Shown: positions 44,030 through 54,410 of the stretch, piece by piece
Position numbering within the stretch: the first letter of the stretch is position 1
Layout of the letters: each line of letters opens with the position of its first letter
Assembly (NCBI GenBank): GCA_014529385.2
Contig: CM043954.1
Coordinates: 99,532,747-99,596,746, forward strand
Source: Adiantum capillus-veneris
Taxonomy: Eukaryota > Streptophyta > Polypodiopsida > Polypodiales > Pteridaceae
Direction of reading: 5' to 3'
DNA length: 64,000 nt
Position numbers and translations under genes: made by a program
Notes under the pieces: generated by a model
The model's database searches: none
Seen by the model: only the letters and a program-made list of their open reading frames with translations
What the model was told of the DNA's origin: nothing

Positions 44030-45450
44030 AGATCATTCATGATCAACAACAACAGCAAAACGAGATATGAGACTCGTCGCATCACAAGTCTCCTCATCCC
44101 TCACCAACATTACTTGCTCTACAGACAGCTCATCTTGCTCCACCATCATTAACATGGCATGATATAATTTAAGATGAAATCTATTTACCCTTGACTTATG
44201 TAGAATCCCATCCAGGTTAGCCAGCTGATATGTACCATTCGGAAAACACTTCACTACCTTGAAAGGGCCTTACCACTTAATTTGAAACTTCTTTTGGAAT
44301 GTCTTGTCCTGCTTACTGTTGTATCGCAAAACCAAGTCATGTTTTTTGATACCCTTACTTTTGATCTTTTCATTTATCTTTGCTAAATCCCTATCTTGCA
44401 TCTTCCATAATGCTCCAATGTGCTCATCCTATCCAATTGAACCTCTTGTAATTGTAAGAGTCTCTCTTTGAATGCATCACTAGGTGGCCCAAGCAACTGC
44501 TCTAGCATCTTGACCACAGGCAACTCTACTTCCACAGGCAATAGTGCTTCCTTTCCATATACCAAATGAAATGGAGTAAACCCTGTACCCGTCTTCACCA
44601 AAGTACGGTAAGCCCATAATGCACTAGGAAATTCAAACTCCCAATTCTTTCCTTGGTGCTCTATCACTTTCAAAAGGATTTGTACCAACTCACCATTGAA
44701 TCTTTCATTTAAGCCATTACATTGTGGGTAATAAGGAGTTGTATGTTGGTGCCTAATCTTCATCTTTGCGCATAAGAAGTCTAGTAGTTTAGCTCTAAAT
44801 CCTAGCCCCTTATCTAAAAGTAGCTCCAATGGCAGCCCAAACTTGAAACATATTTCATCATACAAAAATTTTGCCACATCCTTTGCAGTGATTTGTTTTA
44901 CTGCTATAGCCTCTGCCAATCTAGAGAGTCCACTGTAGTCAAAATATAGCTTTTGCCCGTGCTTGTGATAGGTAACGGGCCTATTGCATCAATTCCCCAC
45001 TTTTCAAACACATCAAACGCCATAATGGTTTTTTGTAGCTCTGGCTTCAACACTCTCTTTCAAAATGCTTGACACCTATTGCAAGACCTACACCAATGGT
45101 GAACATCCTTGTGCAAAGTAGGCCATACATGCCCCTCTTGCAAGGTCTTATGCAAGGTGATTTTTAGAGAAAAATGTCAGCCACATGCGCCTTCATGATT
45201 CTCTTCCAACACTCTATAAAGCTCCTCCCACCAAGGTACATGTCTCAACACGATATCAGCCCCTTTCATGTATAAGACATCCCCAATCAAATAGTACCTG
45301 GATGCTCTACACACAAAACCATACTTCTTAGACTTGTGAATGTCCTTCGGAATGATTCCTATTAGCAAAAACTCCTCTTCTTGAGCCAAACTTTCCCGGC
45401 CATGATAAAAAGGTAAATTGGTCCTCGACACAAATATCTCCCTAATCATG
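44030..45450 (-). CDS. Tat integrase and C-terminal tail (fossil)
   Basis: The upstream feeder has YYLIGDVLYMKGADIVLRHV and the zinc region ENHEGACG. The core has AEAIAVKQITAKDVAKFLYD, LLLDKGLGF with the second Asp, NGLNERFNGEL with the Glu and HLVYGKEALLPVEV near its end. The tail FPNGTYQLANLDGILHKSRVNRFHLKLYH is typical of the Athila/Tat integrase end. No chromodomain. Confidence 0.85.
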
Positions 45451-45534
45451 CTTTGAGCTGCTTCATGTGCCTCTCCATTTAGAGCACGTTCAATGTGTCT
45501 AATACTTCATGCTTCAAACTTTTTTAATAGGCCT

Positions 45535-46380
45535 TTAATTCCGAAACACATTTCCTTCAATGAGGTGTTCTTGCTCTTCCACACACCCCAACACTTGCTT
45601 CACAACTAACAAGGCATCAACTTTTATGCTCAACCTTCTAATCCGATGCTTGAAACAAATGTTTAATCCGGCTTCCAATATAGCATATTCAGCCTCATTG
45701 TTACTATGTGCATCCAATTTGAACCCTCTCTTGCATACTAGCTTCCCCTCTGGATCATAAAGTGCTATACCCCCTGAAGCCGCATCATGGCTCTTTCTAT
45801 ATGAGCCATCAAAGAACAACACATGTGCATTGCTGATTTGTGTCACTTCTTCAACTACCCTTCTCACCACCTCTTCCTTAACAAGAAGGGGATTCTCCTT
45901 GTAAGTCAGCAAATCAGCTAGGGTAGCTCTTGTACTGTCTTCCACTAAAATAGAGAACTCAAACTCTTGCAGCTCAATTACCCATTTTTTGACCACATTT
46001 GACATGTTAGTGCCATTAATTAATTGAGGCAAAAAGGCATAACTCTTCAAGAAAACACAAGGTTGTGGTAGCAAGTAATGATGAAATCGTCGACAAGAAA
46101 ATATTACACTGGCCATCACTAGCTCTACTTCCGAGAATTTTCTCTCTGCTACCAGCTTCACTGGGCTTGCACAATACACTGGCCTCATATAATGGCTACC
46201 CTTCCCCTTTTGCAATAGCATGGCTCCAATGGCATCATCCCCTACTGATGGATTTACATAAAACACTTGCTCCCAATCAGGAGTTTGCATGGCTGACAAC
46301 CCCCCTAACACCTCTTTCACCTCTTGAAACACTTCTTCACACTTGTCATCCCATTGCAATGGATCATGCTTTGCCACTTA
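45535..46380 (-). CDS. Tat RNase H and archaeal-type RNase H (fossil)
   Basis: The first RNase H part has MRPVYCASPVKLVAERKFS and FHHYLLPQP. The second domain follows with HVLFFDGSYRKSHDAASGG, SNNEAEYAILEAGLNICF and IKVDALLVVKQVLG, the DG, E and D pattern of an archaeal-type RNase H. The pair is diagnostic for Tat. Confidence 0.85.
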
Positions 46381-47160
46381 TTGTAGTGGATAAAGAATCT
46401 GTGAAGACAATGGAATAAACCATGCCATGTACTTTACTTTGTGTATAAAGGTTTCCAATTGCTTTGTACTTGTAGGTGATGGAAGAAGAATAATAGACTT
46501 AACCTTGTCTAGATCATCTTCAATGCCATTTTCTGACACCATGTGTCCCAATAACTTCACCCTCGGTTGTGCTAGATGACATTTATTTGGATTTAGTTGT
46601 CCTCCACATTCATCATATCAAGACAATACCATCTGCAGCTTCTCATGGTGTTCAGCCCTACTGCTGTAGACACAGAAGTCATCCATAAATGATTTAACAC
46701 AACTACCAAAGAATGGTGCCAATACCCAATTTTCTCTCTCTTGATAAAAATATGGTCCTTTTGTTAAATACCGTGTAGCAATAACAGCCCCATGGCATAA
46801 TGAAAGTTGTCTTTGTTCGGTCTTTAAGAGAAATCCTCAATTGAAAATAGCCTGAAAAACCATCACACACTCTGTACCTCTCATGACCAGCCACTAAATC
46901 TAATATTTGATCAATGAATGGAAGAGGATATGGGTTCCTCTTAGTGGATACATTTAAGGGTTTAAAATCTACACAAATCATCCACTTTTCATCCTTCTTT
47001 GGGCTCACTACTACTGGTCTCACCCATTCTGTGGTCTCCCACTGGGACTATGAACCCTGCCTTCAATAACTTGTCCACCTCTTCCCTCCAGGCTTCCATC
47101 TTCTCTTGACCCATCCTTCTTAGCCTTTGCTGCACTAACTTAGCACCTTACTTCAGTTCT
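46380..47160 (-). CDS. Tat reverse transcriptase (fossil)
   Basis: RT motifs MRPVVVSPKKDEKW, ICVDFKPLNVSTKRN, YRVCDGFSGYFQLRI and TTFIMPWGCY. Further on, KLLGHMVSENGIEDD and VKYMAWFIPLSSQILYPLQ match the RT-to-RNase H connection of the other Tat element. Confidence 0.85.
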
Positions 47161-48010
47161 ATATGCATCTCTTCTCCCTTGAACCCTCTAATCTCTTCAT
47201 ACGAAGTAATGAACAAATCAGGAAAACTAGCCATCATGTGCAAATATATCTCCTTCTCCATAGATGAGAGGTCTCCACTAATCATTTGTGTCATCAATTC
47301 TTGCTTCTTTGACAATTTAACCTTGGTTTGCATCATCCCTTCAATCACTTCATAAGGCCCTTCACTTTCACCTTCAATATCATTTGCAAATGAAAATAAA
47401 CAAGACTCATGGGTTTCTTTGTCCATCAGAAGAAATGCAACATCAACATCCTCATCACTGTTGGTAGTACTATCACTGTCCTCATCAGTCACCGTGGAAT
47501 ATTCTTCATCACTAGACTCATCCTTGTCTTCATAAAGGTCCTCCAATACTTTCCTTGTGTCCATATTATATAGCTTCTTGGCACCTGTCTTTCCATACAG
47601 GCTAATCGTACCACGTCGTCAATCTTGAATAGCTTACATTGCACGTAACCATGGTCTGCCTAGTATAATAGGATATGCTCCCAACCCCGCTGGCATCACA
47701 TGAAAATCAACCACTACCTTTGCATCATACACCTCCAATTCTAATCTCTTTACAACACCCAAACATTTTACTTTCTAATGGTTTCCCAATCTGATCCAAA
47801 AGCCTGACACCTCAGTCACTGTAAGACCCATCTTCTCAACGCATGAGTGTGTTATGATACATATTTGGGCTCCACCATCCACATAACCTTGTCCCAGATT
47901 TTTTCTTTTGTGCCACATGTCTACTATTGGGAAAATGTGTGGTAGCTCATCCATCACCAACACCTTCACTGAACCTCTCTCTGGCTCTTTCTCCATTGGG
48001 TTAACCATCC
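47160..48010 (-). CDS. Tat protease and acidic linker (fossil)
   Basis: The protease part shows GYVDGGAQICIITHSC with DGG at the active site, as in the other Tat element (LVDGGAQICIMTE). The linker to RT is acidic (YEDKDESSDEEYSTVTDED). Confidence 0.75.
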
Positions 48011-48049
48011 TCTTTCATTGTCTCTTTAGCTTAGGCACTATCTCTATAA

Positions 48050-49430
48050 GCTACCCAAAAGTAACACCGGCTTTCCTGCTCGTCAGATCCTCCTTCAAGT
48101 CATAACTTAATTGCCCATCCCCTAGTGGAAAATTTGAAACATGAAACTTGCAACGAGCCCTCCTTTTCCTCTTGGCCTTCACATCCTCGTCTTCATGGCT
48201 CTTTCCCTTATTCTTACTAGGACCTGGGATACTTATTTCTTCTTTTTCCTCTGTGGTCCTCTTCCCAATAGGCATCACTAATGTATCCTCCAGCTTTGCT
48301 ACCTTCTCCACGGTGACCACACTTATCACTTTTGTCTTTCCCTTTTGCTCTTGGGTTAATCCATTGGTTCCTTCTTCTCCCTTAATATCAATGCAATAAT
48401 CATTTGACCTAGTTAGCACCTGTCTTGGCAATAGATACATCTCTCCCTCCATCCTTGGCGGCTTATCACATTACAGGCTGATGTGTCCCAACTCTCCACA
48501 ACTATAACATCTGGGTGTCTGCCTCTAGACTCTACCATTGCTTTTTCCAACACCATTCCTGGGTCTTTATTCACCTCCTAGCTGATTTGCAAACCTCCCT
48601 CAACCTCGATTATTTCCCACATTACCTAGCATGTTAGGCTGAGATTCTTCATTAAATCTACCACTTGCCTCATGTCTTGCCTTAGACCATCATCTTGCAC
48701 TAATGCAGTGACCATTGATGGCATAACTTGAGGAGTAATAGAAACCACTGGTTCATGATGAATCCCTGGGATGCGACCTTGTAAAGAATCCATAGGCTGA
48801 AACTCAGGCCTCCTGGGCAAAGACTCCACCCCTCAGCTTCCACTCTTTGTTCCTTGCCACCTCCAATGCATCTTCATATGTTCTAGGCTTCTTTAGCTCC
48901 ACTCTCCAACATATATTCTCCCAAAGACTAGCCAAGAATTTGTCCTTCCTCATCATGTCAGGTGGGGGTACTTGTAGTACTAAGGCCTTGCACATCCACT
49001 CCCATGCCAATGAAAACTTACGTATGTACGCATCTACTGGCTCACCTTCCTTTTGCACCAAACCTTTTACTTCATGCCACACTTTGTTAGGATCTTCTAT
49101 CTTCACAAACTCCACTTACATCCATGCCTTATATTGTGCCAACTCAATCTTACAAGCGGATCAGCCACACGCAACTCCTCTTCAAATGCTTTAGACCAAA
49201 TGCGTGCATCACTCGTCAAACAAATCTGGAGAAGACGTAACATCTGTGTCGGGTCATGAATCTGGTTGCTAATGTAGGTAACCTCCATATTTTCCAAAAA
49301 GTCTTCCACATCTTCATCACGTCTTCCATGAAATTTCGGATAAGAGAAAACCATGGCTACCCAAGCTACGATGCTTTGAGAACCCCTTCGAACACACTTG
49401 CAAGAACCCAAAACTTTTGACTGACTCAAT
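48050..49430 (-). CDS. Tat gag with zinc knuckle (fossil)
   Basis: Capsid-like part at 48800-49430 with FSYPKFHGRRDEDVEDFLENM, VDAYIRKFSLAWEWM and the C-terminal KPRTYEDALEVARNKEWKL. A CCHC-type knuckle (CYSCGELGHISL) lies at about 48471-48513, followed by a Lys-rich linker. Gag would form the particle. Confidence 0.78.
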
Positions 49431-50372
49431 CCCTAGAAACTTTTGACTCACTCAATCCCTAGAAACTTGAATGGAGCTTGTCTTTAGATAAGGATAAACA
49501 CATGCACATCAAATGAGTTTTCATAGTCAATCATCGGAATTACAACAAGCAAAGGGCATTCCATTATCTCTCTTAATCTTCTTGGCCCAAACATAAAGAC
49601 TATGCATTGCTGAAAAAAAATAATCCTAGACACATGAACATTTATCTAGATTCTTTGTGTTAAATGAAAAGGAGTGAATTGAGGTCCGTTTTGATCATCC
49701 ATTAAAGCCAACCATGCAGCTCCCAAGAAGGCACATCTGACTTATCCTCTGATTTTTCCAGAATTTCAGCAGCATAACATCATAAATGGCTCAAAAGACC
49801 AAAAAACCAACCATCACAACTTGGAAACATTTCGGTAGAGTTTCCCCAGAAGTAGAGCAGTAAGAATCCAAAATATAGACTGTATATGTATACATAACTT
49901 TCCAACAAAAGAACTCGAGCAGCATCAAGTAGGAATCATTAGTACATAGCCTATGGTGAGGTCATGAAAAGGGTGCTCCAGCCACCTGTATCATTGAAAG
50001 GATCTCAGATTTGAGAATCCTCCAGCTCAATAAAACCTCACGCTATCGACCCTCTCACGAAAGCTTATGCAAATCTCGTATAGTCAAGTCTCAGAAATTA
50101 CTATCTTTCAGACCAAGTCTCACAAATGGCTGGGACTGCCAAATAAAACCAAGTATGCCTCCACAAAGGCGGACAAAGGCAGTATCCACAAGTAGCATAC
50201 CATCCAAGACAATGCGCTCAAACAGGTACCAACTGATGCATACCCACGGCAACTGCAAGTGATTCCCACTTGCCAATGTATCACTCTACTCTAGCTACCG
50301 TACCTGTGTAAATCACATGTACCTGTCCCTATAACCTATAACCTATAATCTGCAACCTGTAATCTTGAAGAA
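49430..50372 (-). other. Tat 5' leader
   Basis: About 940 bp non-coding between the LTR and gag. I could not identify a primer site by eye next to the LTR. No other feature is recognised. Confidence 0.5.
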
Positions 50373-51078
50373 TGTGAGCGGGTTGGAAACACACACAATA
50401 CCTCTATAATCACCCGACACACACTCTTGGGATGATACACACACACACACTATGGGGCACCACTCGGCTTACACAACCCACCTGGTCGAGACAGGGAACA
50501 CACCAATGAAGTGAGAGGAGAGAGACTATTCATTTGCCCACTCAACACAGAGGCAGGTACACACACACACACACTCAAAAAAATCAGCTCAAAAGAGAAA
50601 GATTTGTGATGATTAGATACAATTGAGCTTGGCCAAACATCAAAGGGGCAAATAGATCATACAATATGGATGAAATATGCCAGATACAATCACAAATTTG
50701 AACAGAGGCTTCGTTCTCACAGGAGAAACTTACACAACCAAAATAGCAAGAAAAAGTGAGAAATTTGGCAAAATGGACAGCACTATTGCGTTCGGAGCAG
50801 CCAAAAACCCGAGTCTACAATATCAAAGTGATGAAATCCGACCTCCGATGAGCAGTTTATGACCAAAACAAGCTCCAAAAATAGCAAAAACTCAGTTGTT
50901 GTTGTTCCTCCTCTTCTCTCCACATTTTGCCGGTACTTTTCTCAGGTTTTTCAATTTCCACACTTTACTTTATCCCTTGGGCACCTTTGGCCTTTTAGTT
51001 GACCTCAAACGGACCCCGAACATGCCAAAAACTGGCCACGCTGTGCATTTTTATTACCTTTTTGCATCATGTGACACA
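50373..51078 (-). repeat. 5' LTR of Tat-type element (706 bp)
   Basis: Reverse-complement match of 12384-13086. On the minus strand it begins TGTGTCACATGATGC and ends CCGCTCACA. Contains CA/TG runs. Its outer edge lies inside the coding sequence of a CACTA transposase, directly after residues GYRACVTC. A target duplication could not be shown. Confidence 0.82.
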
Positions 51079-52235
51079 TGTGACACATGCCCTGTATCCG
51101 CTTGACTGAAGCCCTGCATGTATACACATGACAATAGATAAGATTGAGAAAAAAAAATATTTATAGTGTTTGAGTTTGAGTATAAATCACTTGAGCATTT
51201 TGTTAGTCCAAGATAGTCATGCATGGTCCACATTAGAATGCCTCTAATCAAAGCATTCCGTCGACCTGTGTGTCCGCTCGTATCCACCACTTCTATGCCA
51301 ATCCACAATTATTGTAGCTCTTCCAATAGTGTACAAAGATACACATCCATATTCTTCACTTTATACCACCCCAGCACAATCAATCTTCGAAACAAGTTCC
51401 CCTTCTTGATAGTCAACCACGGGGGAATGTTGTAGTTGACGCTGACAACGGGCCCGGGGCCATATATTGTAAGATGTTGACCTCTGACCAAATGGATTTA
51501 TGCCATCCATAGACAATTCTATGCACAAATTTTGAGCTTCCCTCGTAAAATCCGGCCATGTGTCGCCTATATGTTTCTAGGCTACGCAATCTGCAAGAAT
51601 CAGTAGCACACCATCTGAAGATCTATTCTCCTCATGCAACGATTCTAGAACGGCCATGGACTTACATTCAAAGAAATGCTTGATGCAAGGAAGCAGAGGA
51701 AAGTGTCGCAAAACCTTTTGTTGAATTTTTTTGTCAGTGGAAATTTACTAGATATCTCTCCGAATCACATTTTGGACACTTCTCCATGTCTATGTATTCC
51801 CCTCTGAAAAGAATGTCTAGGACAAGCGTGAATTGAATTGTAATCCATCCCAAGTTTCACAAGATCTTTCTTGCTTCTTCTCTGGAATCTGGCATCACAT
51901 TATCAACTGGCAGTATGGGCTCTTTGAGAAATCTACACAGTGAAAAAAATGCGGTACACTTGTGTAAGTAATCTATCAGATCATTATACATCTAGAGTCT
52001 TTTATTGAAGTAAACACATTGTAATAGATCACCTAAAAAGCGTTGTGACGCTAGTGTCACTCCATCCAAAATTTGCATGCATGTTGAGAAGGACCAGGAG
52101 CGCCTTCAATCTAGACACACGTGCTCCATCATACAAGGGTGCATCGGCTTTACTTTTCATATCATAATAGAGAAGACTTTCTGAATCCAAGATCGTCTTG
52201 ATCATTTCATCGATCTCGGGCTCAAACATAGCCTT
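51079..52235 (-). pseudogene. CACTA (En/Spm) tnp2 transposase fragment
   Basis: DNA transposon remnant read on the minus strand. N-terminal motif PLYDGARVSRLKALLVLLNM and GWSDTSVTTLF, then after a GT...AG-type gap FLKEPILPVDNVMPDSREEA, and EYIDMEKCPKC. Further on come MDGINPFGQRSTSYNIWP, NYNIPPWLTIKKGNLF and KNMDVYL, then TSGHTGRRNALIRGILMWTMHDYLGLTK, all in tnp2 (PF02992) order. A second probable intron (GTGATTTAT to CATGCAG) precedes LQSSGYRACVTC. At least three frameshifts or stops interrupt the exons, so it is a pseudogene. It ends at the Tat LTR. No CACTA terminal repeats are seen in the window. Confidence 0.85.
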
Positions 52236-52565
52236 ATTGGAAATGTGTTCTGCATGGCCTCAGGTATGCTGCTTGACCAAAGCGCCTGTGAATACGTCTA
52301 TTGGGTTGCAAGATTGCTGTTTGTTGGCCAGCGTCAGAGTCGGACGAGTTATAATTGGCAACAACTCGATCTATAAAAGATGGATCAAACTCTCCAAATT
52401 TGCAAACGTGCTGCAAAGAAACACGTCTTGTCTGTCGCACAACAATATTTTTGTTGAGAGAGAGGTGTTTCGATTGGACGGCCCCACATCGTCTTCACTA
52501 CTCATAATGAATGTAAAAACCTTATAACCTGGACATAAATTTAATCTTCTATTGGCATCCTCCAT
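52236..52565 (-). pseudogene. probable 5' part of the CACTA transposase gene
   Basis: Upstream minus-strand sequence continues from the tnp2 fragment with open stretches (RVSLQHVCKFGEFDPSFIDR, MSSEDDVGPSNRN) that I do not recognise individually. Placement suggests N-terminal coding or untranslated sequence of the same gene. Confidence 0.4.
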
Positions 52566-52571
52566 CTTTTA

Positions 52572-52707
<136 letters not shown>

Positions 52708-52709
52708 TG

Positions 52710-53105
52710 ATCACACTGTAAACTACCTCACATTCTCTAGTCATGTCCGATCCCCGCACACCTCGGTCTAGAGGTGCACAGAGATCAAAACCACCGGATT
52801 ATAATCTCGTCTTTGTTGGTCAATGCCTATATTTGTGGGGACAAGAAATATACATACCCACATCTACAGGGCAATGCATGTAGTGGACAAAACCCCTTTG
52901 CCCCTTCTTTAGCTATAGCAATTCACAACATATTAACATCTCTTCACAGCAGGTCCTTGTTTGAGGGATTACTGTGTGCACATTACATGTTGGCCTCCAA
53001 TCTGAGTATCATGCCGTTGAAAGCTTTCCAATTTATGGTCACATTCTTAGAGAGGAAGACAGGGATCACCGTTGGCCTAGCTCCCATTTTTTTCCATAAT
53101 CTCGA
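52710..53105. other. no gene recognised
   Basis: Unique-looking sequence. An open stretch at 52774-53118 has no recognisable family or context support. Confidence 0.3.
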
Positions 53106-53660
53106 AGGTAGACTTTAATATAAAAACTAGATCCAAAATCTAATCTTAAATCTAACCTAATTGAACATATGGTGATTCTGAGCTAATTGAACATGGTTAT
53201 TAGTGGGTGAGTTATTAGTGGGTGAGTTAATAGGTGTCAGATTGTGATGGGACAGTTCATTGCATTGTGTACATAGTGTTTTCTCTTTGGGAAAAGCCTT
53301 GAGCTTAGCTGGAACTCCCCCTTCATTGACATGCCCTAAAATCTAACCTAAATCTAAATCTAATCTAATCTTAAATCTTACCCTACTTTTAAATCTAAAT
53401 CTAATCTAATCTTAAACTCAACATAAACCTGAATCTAATCTAATCTTAAATCTAACCTAAACCTAAATGTAATCTAACCTAATCTTAAGTATAACCTAAT
53501 TTAAAGCTTAACCTAATCTTAAGTCTAATCTAATTTTAAGTTTAGCGTAAATTTTAAATATAAGTTAATATAATCTAACCTAATCTTAGATCTTAATTTA
53601 ACATGATCTTAAATGTAATTTCAAATCTAACCTAACCCTAAATCTTAATATAACATTTCA
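53105..53660. repeat. degenerate telomere-like TAATCTAAATCTAACC repeat
   Basis: About 550 bp made of variants of AATCTAATCTTAAATCTAACC with AACCTAA and CTAAATC cores. The words resemble degenerate CCCTAAA telomere repeats, but no run of exact units is present. It could be a decayed interstitial telomere tract or an unrelated AT-rich minisatellite. Confidence 0.7.
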
Positions 53661-53689
53661 TTAATTCATATCTTCTCTACTTTTTTTAT

Positions 53690-53762
53690 ATCTCTCTCTC
53701 TCTCTTTGTTTTCTCCCCTCACCTCTCTCTTTTTGTCTTCTCCCCCTCTCTCCCTCTCTTTG

Positions 53763-53821
<59 letters not shown>

Positions 53822-54060
53822 CTTCTCTCAATGTGTGTGTGTTTGCATTCTTTGTTTATGCATGTGTGTGTAATTTTTTGTACATTCAATGTGTGTGTGT
53901 GTGTGTGTGTATGTTTTTTGTTTATACATGTGTGTAATTCTCTCTCCCTCTCTCTCTCAAAGACACAATGTGAGATTGAGAGGGAGAGAGAGAAAGAGGG
54001 GAAGGGAACATGAGAGGGAGGAGAGAGAGAAGGAGCATACCTAGCTCTCTTTCCTCTCCT
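53690..54060. repeat. compound CT, TG and GA microsatellites
   Basis: CT tract at about 53766-53822, TG tracts at 53831-53842 and 53891-53910, mixed CT/GA at 53940-54035. The CT tract and downstream GA tracts are mutually complementary, so hairpins are possible. No gene. Confidence 0.93.
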
Positions 54061-54061
54061 C

Positions 54062-54125
54062 ATGTGTGTGTGTTTGTGTGTGTGTGTGGGGGGGGGGGGG
54101 GGGGGGGGGGGGGAGAGAGAGAGAG
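54062..54125. repeat. (TG)n followed by 26 G and (GA)n
   Basis: A TG run leads into an uninterrupted run of 26 G at 54088-54113, then GA. The run is purine-rich on the plus strand and could form a G-quadruplex. Its exact length is the least reliable part of any assembly. Confidence 0.9.
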
Positions 54126-54410
54126 AGGGAGAGGCGTGGGTTTACTAGTTTTTCTAGAGCGTCAAAACTCAGATATGAGATTTGCGTTGTTGGCTCTCTC
54201 GGTGTTTTTAAACCCCTGTCGGTGTCGCTATGCTCGTCGCTATGCAATAAAGAGTATAGCAACTCTTATAGCGATGCCGTGGATGTTAACATTTGAGCGT
54301 CGCACTGCTAGCGTCGCTAATATGAAGAACGTCTTGTAGTGCTTCTTGAACAAGCTCTACAAGAGACAATGGGAAGCCAACAAGAGCTTTTGGGAAGAGG
54401 GGTCAACCAA

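Larger units (their letters stand above)
43888..51078 (-). mobile_element. Tat-type Ty3/gypsy element, minus strand, with 5' LTR
   Basis: Read right to left: 5' LTR 51078-50373, leader, gag with a CCHC knuckle, protease, RT, RNase H, an additional archaeal-type RNase H, integrase and the gypsy integrase tail. The extra RNase H between RNase H and integrase is a published mark of the Tat lineage. The 3' untranslated end is cut at 43888 by the gypsy target duplication. Its 3' tail and LTR appear at 12052-13086 in the other orientation. It is broken in about ten places and older than its neighbours by LTR comparison. Confidence 0.88.

Noticed and set aside
50373-51090. A target duplication for the older Tat element
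   Set aside because: The flanks at 51079 and 13087 do not give a convincing matching 5-mer; TCACA is possible on one side only.
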